This document shows positions 1-10,618 of a stretch of DNA of 64,000 nucleotides, piece by piece. The DNA comes from Thysanoteuthis rhombus (lineage: Eukaryota > Mollusca > Cephalopoda > Oegopsida > Thysanoteuthidae). The stretch is taken from assembly GCA_963457665.1 (NCBI GenBank), contig OY735219.1, positions 36,556,977 to 36,620,976 on the forward strand, given 5' to 3'. Numbering within the stretch: position 1 is the stretch's first letter; every line of letters starts with the position of its first letter. The notes under the pieces were generated by a model. The model was not told the origin of the DNA. It was given only the letters and a program-made list of their open reading frames with translations, and did not search any database. Made by a program: the position numbers and the translations under genes.

Positions 1-120
1 TTTGTTAATAATTTTGAGAAGAGTCATCAACATAAACCTTGTTTCAGACAATTCAAACCTTTCTTTTCATCCACGATGAACTGGATGAAAAGAAGATTTC
101 GAATCATCTGAAACAAAGTT
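1..120. repeat. Imperfect hairpin with ~35-bp arms
   Basis: Bases 38-72 and 83-118 are inverted copies with about five mismatches. Both arms contain TTTCAGA...ATTC near the outer end and CTTTTCATCC at the loop end, and the loop is about 10 bases. The left part of this block recurs in diverged form at 655-760. The window edge cuts the element on the left, so its full extent is unknown. Confidence 0.6.
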
Positions 121-205
121 AAAAAAAAAATTTTCTTTCCTCACCGCCCCCATTGCCATATGCAATTCTAGGGGATGCATGCACCCCAGGTTGAGAACCG
201 ATGCC
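118..205 (-). mobile_element. Fragment of hAT-type element end
   Basis: Read on the minus strand, this begins CATCGGTTCTCAACCTGG and runs into GGGGTGCATGCATCCCC, a short palindrome. Terminal motifs close to CAGTGGTTCTCAACC are typical of non-autonomous hAT elements. Only one end is visible and no target duplication can be shown, so the assignment rests on motif resemblance. Confidence 0.4.
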
Positions 206-1679
206 CGTCTTCATGCATGAAATGAAAAACAACAAGAAGTGAACTTACCAGCCAAGCCATGGTGATTTTGCCCTGCAAGGAGGGATCTTATATTCCTAGT
301 TTGAAATTGTCAAGCAATGAAAAGATGCTCACATCCAGTAGAATCCTGTTATAATGACATAGATAAGAAGATAACTGTGGGATGAACCTACAAACAGAAG
401 AAGAAAAAAAGTACAATGATTCATGTTTTTTCAAATAATGCATATTTAGGCAGCAATTTTTCTTTCAAACATGTTTCATAAAATGCAAGAGAAAAAGTTT
501 GTTGAGTCAACTTCTTTGGTAGTTTTTCTTGTTCGCAGATACGCTGTTTTATCATACGTGTAAAGGAACTGTCATAAATTCATCAATGAAATCTTATCTT
601 GAAAATGACCAGTGAGGGGTTACACACTGTATTATGAATTAATATGAGTAATCTTTACTTTGTCTATAACTATGAGAAGAGTCATTAACATTCCAAGTTT
701 TGTTTGAACAATTGAGTCTCTTCTCCCCATCATGTTGAAATGGATTGGTCCAATTGGTATGTCAATGACTACAAATTTCTTGATTCACATTGAAATATCT
801 GGGGGAGGAGGGAGAATTAACAAAAATTAGAGAATGGTAGATGGATAGCTATTTGGAAATTAAATCATTATAATTGGTGTGAACAATAACGCCAACTCCA
901 CATTATTGGGGTTGGGGAGGGTAGTGGAATTTTCTAAACCTAGCAAAAAACATGCCTGGGTGATCCACAATACATACACAATTTGATAAAGATATGTTCC
1001 TGAGTTATGCTGTCACATACAGAATTATAGTAGATTACAAGGCAAGGCTTAAACTCATTTCCTCCAAAGATATATAGATCCAGATTTTATACATACAAGA
1101 TTTAGGCCTAAAATTTTCCAAATTAGTTAGCAAAATATAATTTTAAAATCATATATAAATAGATGTATGTACAGAAATGCTTTATATACAACAGGCCTTA
1201 CTGTATTTGCTAGCCGAAGACATGTTGGCAGGGGTGGCCTTGTGCCAGACTGAGTCATCTTAGTAAATATCTAGTTTAATCAACTGTCAAGTAGTTGAAA
1301 ATCGATACACAGAGCTTGATACCACCATATTCCCACCATCTCCCAGTGAACAAGCAGACATTTGAATCGCTCACGGTTCCCACAAAGGTCAATCCATATG
1401 AAACATCTCTGCCTTGATGATATATTCAAGGAGATAACCAAGAATGATGATTTTCAAAGCTGTAGTCCAGCGTCTACAATTCCTCCAACTTCAACTGACC
1501 TGGATGTTACCCCTTAGACACCCCAAGGTCTATGATGCAAATGTCAATTGTGAAACAACCAAATCTTCCAGACCTTTCTGATTAATTGTATCATGCAAGA
1601 AAAATTATGTAAGAAAAAGAAAAGAAAAGAAAAAGGGTAGGACTAGGTTAGTTTTAAAGTTCAAGCCAAATAAAAACAG
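206..1679. other. AT-rich DNA, no gene seen
   Basis: No open frame of interest and no tandem array. Two things stand out: a minus-strand splice-like pair at 241-275 (see findings) and a diverged direct copy (655-760) of the first 100 bases of the window. Confidence 0.5.
655..760 (+). repeat. Diverged direct copy of bases 1-100
   Basis: Shares GAGAAGAGTCAT(C/T)AACAT, then TTGTTT, CAATT, TCTTCTCC/TCTTTTCATCC in the same order as the window's first 100 bases. It is probably a second copy of a dispersed repeat. The hairpin partner arm is much less clear in this copy. Confidence 0.45.
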
Positions 1680-2100
1680 GTCAGGTTGGTCACTCAACAG
1701 AAACCATCACATGACCATCATCTTTTTGCACTATGCTGTGTTTGGAGTGATCAATTAAGAAATGATAAAAAAGGGCTCATCAATGCATAAATTACTTCTC
1801 TCAGAATTTTCAAAAAACAGGCAAACATTAACTAAGGGATAGATTTAGCATGAACCTACATTGTAAATTAGACACCCTACTAAAAACCTATTGGGGGTAG
1901 GAGTTAGAAAAAAAAGTCAATGTTTTATTTTCCTTGACATTATAAGGATTAAAGATTAAATTTTCAGCCCTCTTAGTCAATTGATGCGACTTGTACGCGT
2001 GATGTATACACAGTCAGTCAGCCGGATCAACTCAAAAACTGAAGAAACTTACTCAGACGGTTCTGTTGACAGTTTTGGATGACGGTTTCTAATTGTATTT
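1680..2100 (+). repeat. Dispersed repeat family A, copy 1
   Basis: First of at least seven copies of an unclassified repeat of about 0.4 kb. Landmarks in order: CAGGTCAGGTTGGTCACTCA at the left end, a GTGATCAATT block, AACCTACATTGTAAATTAG, a CTACTAAAAACCTA block, an A/T run, ATTTTCAGCCCTCTTAG, and GACAGTTTTGG near the right end. The same landmarks in the same order occur in the other copies listed. No terminal inverted repeat, coding potential or tRNA-like head is evident. Confidence 0.7.
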
Positions 2101-2264
2101 TGTTCATTCATCTTTGTATTACACATTCATGTAAAATCATTCCACGAAGAGAAATTCTTTTTAGTGAATTATGTTTTGAATATCACTGTTATTCTAAAAT
2201 TACCTTTAGAGGAATCAATATACATGATGAATACTAATTCATGATGCATCACAATTGTACAACA

Positions 2265-2455
2265 GGCTTGGCTGATGGTTGCTATTGATAATATAAGCGT
2301 GACAAATATGAAAGGATAGGAGAGAAAAATAAGTTACATAGTTTATTAGGAGGCTTGGAAGGGATACAGGCCGAAAAGAAAGGTAGTTTAATAACAGAGT
2401 AGGGAGGTAGAGGAGCAGATGGCTGCTACTGATACTATAAGAGTGGCAAAATGGT
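2265..2455 (+). repeat. Imperfect direct repeat, offset ~147 bp
   Basis: GCTGATGGTTGCTATTGATA at about 2270 and GCAGATGGCTGCTACTGATA at about 2417 are followed by similar ATAAG(C/A)GTG(A/G)CAAA sequence. The DNA between them is not obviously repeated. Confidence 0.45.
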
Positions 2456-2742
2456 CTTCTTTATATATTTCAAAACAAACTGAATACAGTGAACAATGAG
2501 ACGAGATTTGTTAGCAACATTCAAGAAATATCTAATAAAAAAAATTGAATTGGATTTCTAACAGGAAAGTTATTAACTCAGTCATCTGTTATTATTCTAT
2601 CTATATATATTATGTAAATAGCATTTTTGAAAAGAGCAAGAAAAAGAATCGTCTCAAAACCTGTTACATTGTATACACAATTTTTTACAGCATTTGTCGA
2701 CATTTGTTTCTGTAATAAAACTATTATAAAGAAGTATTCATT

Positions 2743-3120
2743 CATGGAACCTAACCAAGAGACTGACCCACAAACTATGCAATGTGCACATGAAAGAATC
2801 ATGCTCAACCTCACATGGAGAGACCGCAAGACAGCACAATATATCAGGAAGGAAACAGGAGTCTGAGACATCATAGAATCCTTTTAAAAAATTCAAATGG
2901 CAATGGACTGGTCATGTTGCAAGAAAGGGTGACAACCTATCGACATCACGACCTACACAATGGATCTCCAGAGATCGCATGTGAAACCGAAGCCAGCAGA
3001 ATATAAGTTGGAGAGATGTACAAAACAAATTCAGAAAGTATTGGCTCCACAACGCCCATGATAGAGAGATCTGGCAAATCCTGGGGAAGGTCTATGTCCA
3101 GCGACTGATGATGATGATCT
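2743..3120 (+). pseudogene. Non-LTR retrotransposon 3'-end relic
   Basis: Conceptual translation gives the C-terminal region after the reverse-transcriptase domain: HERIMLNLTWRDRKTAQYIR followed by KETGV, then after a stop and frameshifts the family block equivalent to GHVAR..., WRD, KFRKYWLHNAHDREIW and ILGKVYVQR. The copy ends in GATGATGATGAT, a short simple-repeat tail like that of RTE-type LINEs. No endonuclease or RT domain is present, so this is a 5'-truncated dead copy. Assignment to the RTE clade is inference from the tail and the C-terminal block; membership of the same family as the other copies is directly visible. Confidence 0.8.
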
Positions 3121-3227
3121 CCATTAAAATGTCCAAAACAAAAATAAATGTTCATTGCATAAAAAATAAAAGAGAAAATATCATCTCAAATAGAATATAA
3201 TTCATGGGCAAAGTAAAAAGTTATTTA

Positions 3228-3700
3228 TAGAGCACCCTGGTGGATGAGGAGTTTCTGCGTAAATGAATATATTGCTTAAATTCAGCCTTACTGACCACCC
3301 AGTTCCGTAGTCCAGAGCTAGGATATCGGCCTCCGGGTCCGATGTGAGGGTTTCAATTCTGCCTTGCGGTACTGGATGGGATAAAGTCTATAGCCACACA
3401 GAAGAGATGTAATACATCGAAACAGCTGTCTGTGGATGACATAATATATATATATATATGGATAGATAGATAGATAGATAGATAGATAAAAATAATTGTG
3501 TCATCCACAGACAGCTGTTTCGTTGAATTACAACTCTTCAGTGTATCAATTATCCCACCCAGTACCACATGACAGAATTGAAACCTTCGTTTCAGTCCAC
3601 TGAGCCACAGAACTGGATGATCAGTAGGGCTGAATATAAGTCATATATTTTTTTCAGCTTAATTCCCCATCCACCAGAGTGCTCTGTTCCTATGGAAGAG
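3228..3700. repeat. Tail-to-tail inverted SINE-like pair
   Basis: Bases ~3230-3438 and ~3498-3700 are inverted copies of a ~200-bp unit. Shared landmarks are AGAGCAC(C/T)CTGGTGGATG at the outer ends, TTCAGCC(T/C)TACTGA, GGTTTCAATTCTG, and ACAGCTGTCTGTGGATGACA at the inner ends. The left copy holds a tRNA-like stretch (about 3304-3362) with an A-box-like part, a complementary anticodon-stem-like part and a B-box-like GGTTTCAATTC. The right copy lacks the middle of that stretch. The two tails meet in a TA run plus a (GATA)n microsatellite. Confidence 0.7.
3439..3488 (+). repeat. (TA)n(GATA)n microsatellite
   Basis: A TA run of about 20 bases followed by seven GATA units lies exactly between the two inverted SINE-like arms. 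Confidence 0.9.
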
Positions 3701-4465
3701 CATTATATGGACCATATACATCAGTTATAAACAATGCTTCATTTATCTATTTATTCCTAGTATTCTTTTTTTTTTTCATCCCAAGAATTGATTTTTTAAA
3801 AGGGAATAATTTCTTTTTCTTCCTCTCTCTCTCTCTCATTATTCCTATCTCTTAATAAGATAGCAGCTTTCTTTCTTAGGAATGCTGTCTATCTCTCTTT
3901 AACCAGTTTCTCTTGGGTTCACTCAATTCCTTTACGTATGCTGTAAACCTATTTATATCTGGTCTTGACATGAAATTTCAGCCATACTTAGAACTACCAA
4001 CTCACGGTTGAAAATGATGCTTTTAAAAAAATAACTCATAAATATTCAGACTTTACATCTTTTTTCTTTGGTAATAAAATAAAATACATTTGATTTTTCC
4101 TCTAATGGCTATTTTTTTTTAAATACGATATACAAGGGGAATAAATCTGTTGGATACGTTTAGTTTATCATTTATCAATAAAAACATGAAGAGCTAAATT
4201 ATACAGAAAAGAAATTAGAAGAGGTGACAAAAAGAGAATAATTCTAACAGAAAACGAAGGTAGGGATATTATATAATTTTTCAAGGGTAGGAAACTTTAC
4301 TGTAATGTTGGGACTTTCTTTTTTTATTTTTTTTAAACAGTAAACAAAAAAAGCACGTACCCACTTGCCAGTGGCCAACACCGGCCTTGGCGCAAAACCC
4401 CAGCTGGGTTGTTGATTTTAGAAGCACAAAGGCAAAACGAATGGATTTGGATGAGGACAATAAGG
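3701..4465. other. AT-rich DNA, no gene seen
   Basis: Poly-T and CT-rich stretches (3765-3836) and A/T runs. Nothing here looks coding. Confidence 0.5.
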
Positions 4466-4469
4466 GAAC

Positions 4470-4590
4470 ATCTGCCCCCTCCCCCCTTCCATTTAGTACC
4501 CCACCCCCCTCCGTCATACATCGAGCCTGTATCGCAGCAGTTGTAAATTATTGGAGGGTCTTGGGGTTAAGGGAAGGGTTAAAGGGGTAA
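4470..4590. other. C-rich then G-rich block, G4 candidate
   Basis: C runs of 4-6 bases (4475-4509) precede five G runs on the same strand at 4556-4558, 4563-4566, 4571-4573, 4576-4578 and 4584-4587, with loops of 4, 4, 2 and 5 bases. This fits the usual G-quadruplex pattern. The overlapping small open frames are frame accidents of this unusual composition. Confidence 0.6.
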
Positions 4591-4628
4591 AGGAAGGAAA
4601 ACTTTGGAGTTGTCAGGGACACGGGGGA

Positions 4629-4650
4629 ACACACACACACACACACACTC
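4629..4650 (+). repeat. (AC)n microsatellite
   Basis: About 10 AC dinucleotides after a GGGGGAAC stretch. The next 200 bases are also rich in ACAC/CATA. Confidence 0.9.
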
Positions 4651-6720
4651 ATACTGCAAGAATGAAAGCGTGAATGAAACGGACACACGTACATACACGC
4701 AAGTGCAGTCGGGGCGGAAACACACACATATTGTAGAACAATTGACACACCATGACATACAGACACATGACGCACAAATAGGTTCTATGTATACAGATAT
4801 GCATAAGACAAGCTGAAGTATTTGTTTATAAACATGAAAACTATCAAGAGTATTACACACAATAACTTACGATGATTTACACACGAATGGGAGACTTGGA
4901 AAATTACACATAACACATTTTTTGTTCATATAGGCCCAGAGGGTGAAGATTCGTTAGTAAACGTAACTAATCGATAATCTATACACATGAAGACCATAGT
5001 CACCAAGTTCGTAATAAGTTTAATTGTCTTTTCACTTCAAGGTGAAGACAAATTTTACTCTTGTCCTATATTAAAGGGAAGAGGACTTATGTGTCCAGCA
5101 GCAAAAGTGTGACTGACTGTTGTAGCTGACACACAGACACAGAAAGCTTTGTAGCAAAACTTGTTTCATTCTCTTTCCCTCTTCGAAGCTGATTAAAGAG
5201 AGGGAGACTAATGCAACTGAAAACAACGATTAAGAATAGAAAAATAATAATCATCTATCCATAGATAACAAAAAAATTCGTCATGTTTTATGGGTCCCAT
5301 GCTAGTTTTGGTTTAAAGATATTTTTCCAATGTGATATTTACATTGTAAATTCAACATCAGATGTCGCAAAGACAGACACACACTCAGGGTCCAGTTTTA
5401 AATTTGTACGGACATAGTGAATCGATCACTTACTTTAGAATCGATTAAAGTGCTCCTCCAATAAAATTTACTTTTTCTCAAATACAAAAATATTTCCAGA
5501 ACAAACAGAAGTTAGATTCGGTCTAAGCAGTTGATACAACAAAGGAAAAATATTTTTGTTTGACTCTTCATGTATACACACTCAAATAAATCTCCTCTGT
5601 CCCAGTACAGCAATAGGTTCGCAGCAGGATTTTACAAGTGCAGTGGATACATTGGTGAGTATATAAAAAACCTAAGAATTGATAATATGTAACTCAAGCA
5701 TGGATAGGACAAGACCAGGACCTATTTGTGTCAACCAAAACACGAACACACTAATGTTTGTTGAATAACATGCACGCATGCACACACACACTTGCATTTT
5801 TTCTCTCTGCTATACACATCCAAAGAAGTATATACAACAAAATATACTTTGTGATAGGATAAACTATATAAGAATATACAAGCTCAACCATACCAAAAAT
5901 CAGGAAAAAAAACATACATAAACGTACCTGAATAATTACGTATACATATCATATGCACTCTCTCTCTCTCTAACACACACACACACAGTAGTACCACAAA
6001 TGGTACAACTTCACTGCACTTGAATAGAAGACTTAAAGCATTCCTTGATGTCTGCTGTTAATAACAGGGTACCTACTTATGTAAGTTCATCAATGTCCAA
6101 TAATGCCAGGCTATGAACTTATTGATCCACCCTCATAAGAACAACTTTGTCAAATTTTATATGACACGGAGATATAAATATACACACGAATATGCCATTA
6201 ATTGTTCATGAGAAATGAAGCAGCAATACTTCTGGACAATGACACACCAGAAAAAAAAAGAAAAAAAAAACCCAAGTTCATCGAGGCATCCATCATCTAC
6301 GGAAATAATAAGAGAAAGAGGAAGATGAGGGTGAGGATGGTTCACCTGAAGGTTTAGACCAAGTTCTGCCTCAATCCAACATGAAAGAACTGATAAAATT
6401 GATATTTAACATGATATGGACCAACCGACTGAAAAGTGTCTCATAAAGATGTGTGGATGCATCTAAAAAAACATTTGTAGGAAATCAATATTTTGTTAAA
6501 AAGTAATTAAGTGTAATCTTTCATTAATATTTCAATGTTTGTTCACATCATAGCTTATTTTATTTATTATCTTTCTGGATTCTATCATTCTGACTAGTAT
6601 ACCCATGCTATTAAGATATGATGGCTATATCTTCTCTTATCATAATTCAAAAAATGTCTGTCAGTATGTAACAGCTGAACACAAAAACCACACAACGTAA
6701 ATCTGATACATTTTCTGTAT
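4651..6720. other. No gene seen; microsatellite at 5958
   Basis: Ordinary AT-rich DNA with a compound (CT)n(AC)n microsatellite at about 5958-5989. No credible coding stretch, transposon end or tandem array was seen. Confidence 0.5.
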
Positions 6721-6724
6721 GCAC

Positions 6725-7130
6725 TACCAGGACCCTGGAGCAGGTTTTAATAAGTTGGTCTCTGAAAATCATCCATGAGTGGTTTTGGGGGGTTTTTTTG
6801 TTTGTTTGAGGGAGGGTGATTTATAATGGAAATTTATTCTAAATTGGACAGTTTTTTGTACCCATCTCTTTCAGTTATCACTTGACTGCAGCTGAAATAG
6901 CTCAAAGCTTATTCACAGAGCGAGTGGGTACTTCGTATCGTTTCAAGAGAGGATAGGAGAGTAAGAACATAATCCTATGATATCTTCTGTGTTATATATA
7001 AATGTGACCCTGGGAAAGGTTTTTATCAAATCAGTTTTTGAAAATTATCCTTCGGAAGTTTTTTTGGAGGGAGGGGGTCTATTTACAATGCGATTTCACC
7101 CTAAAGTGGACACATTTTTTTGTGACTACT
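6725..7130. repeat. Diverged direct pair, offset ~277 bp
   Basis: Bases 6730-6860 and 7007-7115 share, in order, ACCCTGG, a GGTTTT(A/T)AT block, a TCTGAAAATCATCC-like block, GTTTTT..GG, GAGGGAGGG, and a (T/A)TTTA(T/C)AATG..ATTT segment. The second block also resembles the inverse of the middle of repeat family A, so both may be old family-A pieces. Confidence 0.4.
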
Positions 7131-7296
7131 TTTTTGTTTATTTTCTGCTATACATACATAGACATACATCTCGCAGAGATCATTAAAAAAAGAATACACA
7201 AAATAATCACAAACTTGTTTATTTTCTGATAACTATATACACATGCACACTTTTCAGAGATCCTGAAGAAAAAAATCCCTAAAAATCAGTAATGCA

Positions 7297-7619
7297 GGGC
7301 CTCACATGGAGAGACCATAAGACAGCACAATACAACCGGGGAAAAGAAAAGAATCAGGGACATCATAGATTCCATTAAAAAGCTCAAATGGGCTGGCCAT
7401 GTTGCACGAATGGCAGACAACTGATGGACATCGCAACTCATGACATGGATCCCCCGAGATCACAGGTGGAACCGAGGCCGGCAGAATATTAGATGGAGAG
7501 ACGAGGTAGACAAATTCAGAAAGTTCTGGCTCTGCAACGTCCATAATAGAAAAGTGTGGCGAATCCTGGGGAAGGTCTATGTCCAACGACTGACATTAAA
7601 AGACTGATGATGATGATGT
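7297..7619 (+). pseudogene. Non-LTR retrotransposon 3'-end relic
   Basis: Same family as the copy at 2743. Visible parts are LTWRDHKTAQY near the start, a RDIIDSIKKLKWAGHVARMA-like block, PRDHRWNRGRQNIRWRDEVD, KFRKFWLCN and RILGKVYVQR, then ACATTAAAAGACTGATGATG. Frameshifts and stops interrupt it. Only the last ~320 bases of the element survive. Confidence 0.8.
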
Positions 7620-7977
7620 CAAATATGCCTTCATAGCAACAATTCTGGGTCATCTATAGCTACTTTCCATCCTGACCAAAGCCAGGCATTCTACATCTAC
7701 TTTGTAATTTCTTAGAGTGCTTTAGTTCACAGCACTGCTATATAAACTAGAATTAACGTAGAAATATAAAACTACTCTTTATGTTTACTGATTAAATATT
7801 GATAAACCAAAAGCCTTTAATGTTCTAAGATTTTGAAACTTAGTGAATGTTTAATTGGTCACATCAATTTTACTTTCTTAAAAACCCATTCCAATTTCTG
7901 ATAGCCTTATATATCAATATGTCTTCCTATCCCATAGAATAAAATTTTCATTAAACATATGCACAATTATAGTCAGA

Positions 7978-8015
7978 TTATATTAGATTTGGCGTCTTAG
8001 CCAAATCTAATATAA
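7978..8015. repeat. Perfect 16-bp hairpin, 6-base loop
   Basis: TTATATTAGATTTGGC at 7978-7993 and its exact complement at 8000-8015 flank the loop GTCTTA. A U-rich run does not follow, so a bacterial-style terminator reading is not relevant here. Confidence 0.85.
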
Positions 8016-8049
8016 CATAACTCCAATGAAGAGATCTGCCTGTGTCTCT

Positions 8050-8615
8050 CTTTGTACGCACAGCAATTAATGGACGACTGGTCATTGTATGCAGTTGACG
8101 TTCACCAGATATATTAGTCAGCACACAAGGCAGCGCGGTGTCAAGTTTTTTTGATCAGTGGTTCTCAAAAAATTTTTTTTTAAATGAAAAATTCAGATCT
8201 TTTTTTCATATTCAATAAATCGTCTCCCAAAACGACTGCTCTTTAAAAATATCTAAATTTAGATATGAAAAATCGAAATTTTCAATGGATCTAAATTTAG
8301 ATATAAAATATTCAAATTGGCAACACTGAAGTAACCAAAATATTTCAAAGGCATAGTTTCGTACTGTTGATAGAAAATTATTTTGCATGGTAATTGTGGC
8401 AGGCTGCTCCACACAACATGAAATCCGGTCCCTTCTAAACATGCACCTTGGAAGGTTATGTGCCCCTGGGGCTGCTTGGAATGGAGTGTCCCTGGGGCTA
8501 CTTGGAATGGAGTGCCACAGAACAGTTTTTATCAAAGTCAGACTATCCATCCTCAAATAGTGGAATAAGTAATTTTCTCCTGAAGAATGAACAGTCTTTG
8601 TGAGAAGCATAAGGT
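8050..8615 (+). repeat. Dispersed repeat family F, copy 1
   Basis: Landmarks: GACGACTGGTCATTGTATGC, CACCAGATATATTAGTCAGC, ATCAGTGGTTCTCAA, GACTGCTCTT, palindromic ATATCTAAATTTAGATAT, TTGGCAACACTGAAG, GGCAGGCTGCTCCA. The same order is found at 15662, 41960 and, inverted, 17118. Within this copy a 26-28 bp unit (CCCTGGGGCT(G/A)CTTGGAATG) is duplicated in tandem at about 8460-8517. No coding capacity is recognised. Confidence 0.65.
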
Positions 8616-9690
8616 TGAACTGAATATAGTTTATTAGCTGAATCTACAGTGCTGAGAGCTACATGAGTACATATCACAGAATCAGAGCTCAGTTCAAAGT
8701 GGCAGTAAGACCATTCTCCTGCATAAATTAGGAAAGTAGTCTAGAATATCATGCAAAATTTAGAGTTCTTATGAAAGGTGCCATTTCTTTATTTCAGATC
8801 ATTATGTAAGAAGATTATGAAACGTTCTTAACAAACAAAAAACAAAAAAAAAGCGGAGAGTGAAAAAGAGCTGTGTAAGATCATTCATCAAGTTAAAACT
8901 AATACTTTTGTATTTAAGAGCCTCCATGAGTCAAAGGTGACCGTTTTTGATCTGCTGAGAGAGGAAAGAGAGGAAACTGAAAAAAAGAAATCTCAACATA
9001 CCATAGTCCAATAGAATTGCTAAGTCTGACGTCATAGCTTACATCCGGTTCAAGATTGTATTCAAATAATAGGAAAAAAAATCACGCTTTTCTCTTTCTT
9101 TGCTGATTTTTCCATAATTTCAACTGAAATTTTATAAGAATGGCTAGAGCTATGGACACCAAATTTTATGTGGTTACTAATGGAACCCCAGAGCATGTTT
9201 TTCGCATATTAGTTTTCGAAAATTCTAAAAACAACTTTTGACCCACCCCCCAGATGCTTGAATTAAATGTGATCCAAGAGTTCATGATAATGATGATTTT
9301 CAAATAAAGGGTGATTCAATGAATACTTAGTTCTAAATTATTACATAGCCCCAAAATAATTGCTTCCATGTTTAACAGATGCGTTTTAAAACCTTTTCGA
9401 TTCCCCTTAGATTATGCAAATTCCCTCCCTTCTTACAGATTGATATTCATATCATTTCAAAAAGAGACAAAATAATTTTTTGTTCTTTTTACATTTTGCA
9501 TTCTTGTCAAAAACAGAATTTTAAAAAAAAATCATGCTTAAATACTATTCCAGGTGTAAGCCATTAACATCTCTTTGAGACACTGCCTCAAGTACATTTT
9601 TCTCTTCACTTTCCCCGTTTCTATTCTCCTATCTATAGTCATGCAGTCTGCTATTGTCTTCAAAGGGTGAACTTGCATACATCTTGATTT
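8616..9690. other. No gene seen
   Basis: AT-rich DNA without recognised repeats, apart from A-rich runs near 8837 and 9520. Confidence 0.45.
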
Positions 9691-9875
9691 TTGTCTATTC
9701 ACATTAGGTACACTGACTCCATAACACTTACTTAGTATGTGAACATGTACACAAATTGTTTATTCACATTAGGTTCTCAGACTCTACAACACTTACTTGG
9801 TATGTGAACATGTACACAACTTGTTAATTTACATTAAGTTCTTAGACTCTACAACACTTACTTGGTATGTGTATA
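9691..9875 (+). repeat. Tandem array, 65-bp unit, ~2.9 copies
   Basis: Units start at 9691, 9756 and 9821, each exactly 65 bases after the last. Shared core: TTG(T)..ATTCACATTAGGT, ACTCTACAACACTTACTTGG, TATGTGAACATGTACACAA. Confidence 0.85.
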
Positions 9876-10349
9876 TACAGTATTAAGTGCATTCAAGTTT
9901 GTGCATCTACTATGTGAGTGTGTAAATGTTCAAATTTCTATATCTGGGTAAGTGTGCAAGTGTTTACATCAAAGCTTATGTGTCTACCAGTGTTTTTGTA
10001 CGAATGTAGGTATTTGAACTGTATAAATTCATAGAAGACTAAGTTTCAAATACAATAGAGAGAGAGTATAAATCTAGGAAAAATATTCAACACATCATCT
10101 AAAGAAAGAAATGTGTCGAAGGAAGAGATGAATGTCACAGCATAACATACATCCTTTAAAAAGTGCTGAAGAGAGTGGATCACTAGCTCCAAAGAATGCC
10201 AGGAGGACTCATAATCAGTACCCACAACACTCCAGTTATTCCACAGTTCCTGAGTGTGCATCTCAAGAATTGGACTTGTCAGGAACATTAGGGTTCACCA
10301 ATGACAGCACAATCACCGACATATTACACTGAGCAACATTTTTTTTTCC
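9876..10349. other. No supported gene; overlapping short ORFs
   Basis: Two opposite open frames of 66 and 80 codons overlap around 10046-10332. Neither has a recognisable domain, and the coding-like look of either could be chance, so none is called. Confidence 0.35.
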
Positions 10350-10618
10350 GTGTTATTTCCTGATTGACTATGTCTGGAAAGTATAGAAAATGTCAATTCT
10401 TCCCTTCAAACATTGCTTTTGCAACCAGAACAGTGACACTCTGAGATCTGCTTATTTTCCATGAGACAACAGGTAAACTTGCTCATTTTCAATCACATGA
10501 AATAATGAAAATAATTACAAATGAATACCACTATCCTAACCACAAAAGCAAAGTTTGAAGGGAATAATAATAGCCATTTTCTATACGTTTTACACAAGAG
10601 CAATCAGAAAATAACACT
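10350..10618. mobile_element. Foldback element with ~75-bp inverted ends
   Basis: Bases 10350-10421 and 10543-10618 are inverted copies with good identity. Shared blocks from the outside in are GTGTTATTT(C/T)CTGATTG, GTATAGAAAATG, and TTCCCTTCAAAC(A/T)TTGCTTTTG. The unpaired centre is about 120 bases, AT-rich and non-coding. Size and long inverted ends fit a MITE or foldback transposon; I cannot assign a superfamily or define the target duplication. Confidence 0.75.

Noticed and set aside
3439..3488. CRISPR-like or regular spaced repeats
   Set aside because: This and other arrays are simple microsatellites or contiguous tandem repeats without unique spacers; the DNA is eukaryotic.
10046..10332. 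Overlapping opposite frames of 80 and 66 codons
   Set aside because: No recognisable domain on either strand; one is necessarily a shadow and neither has support.
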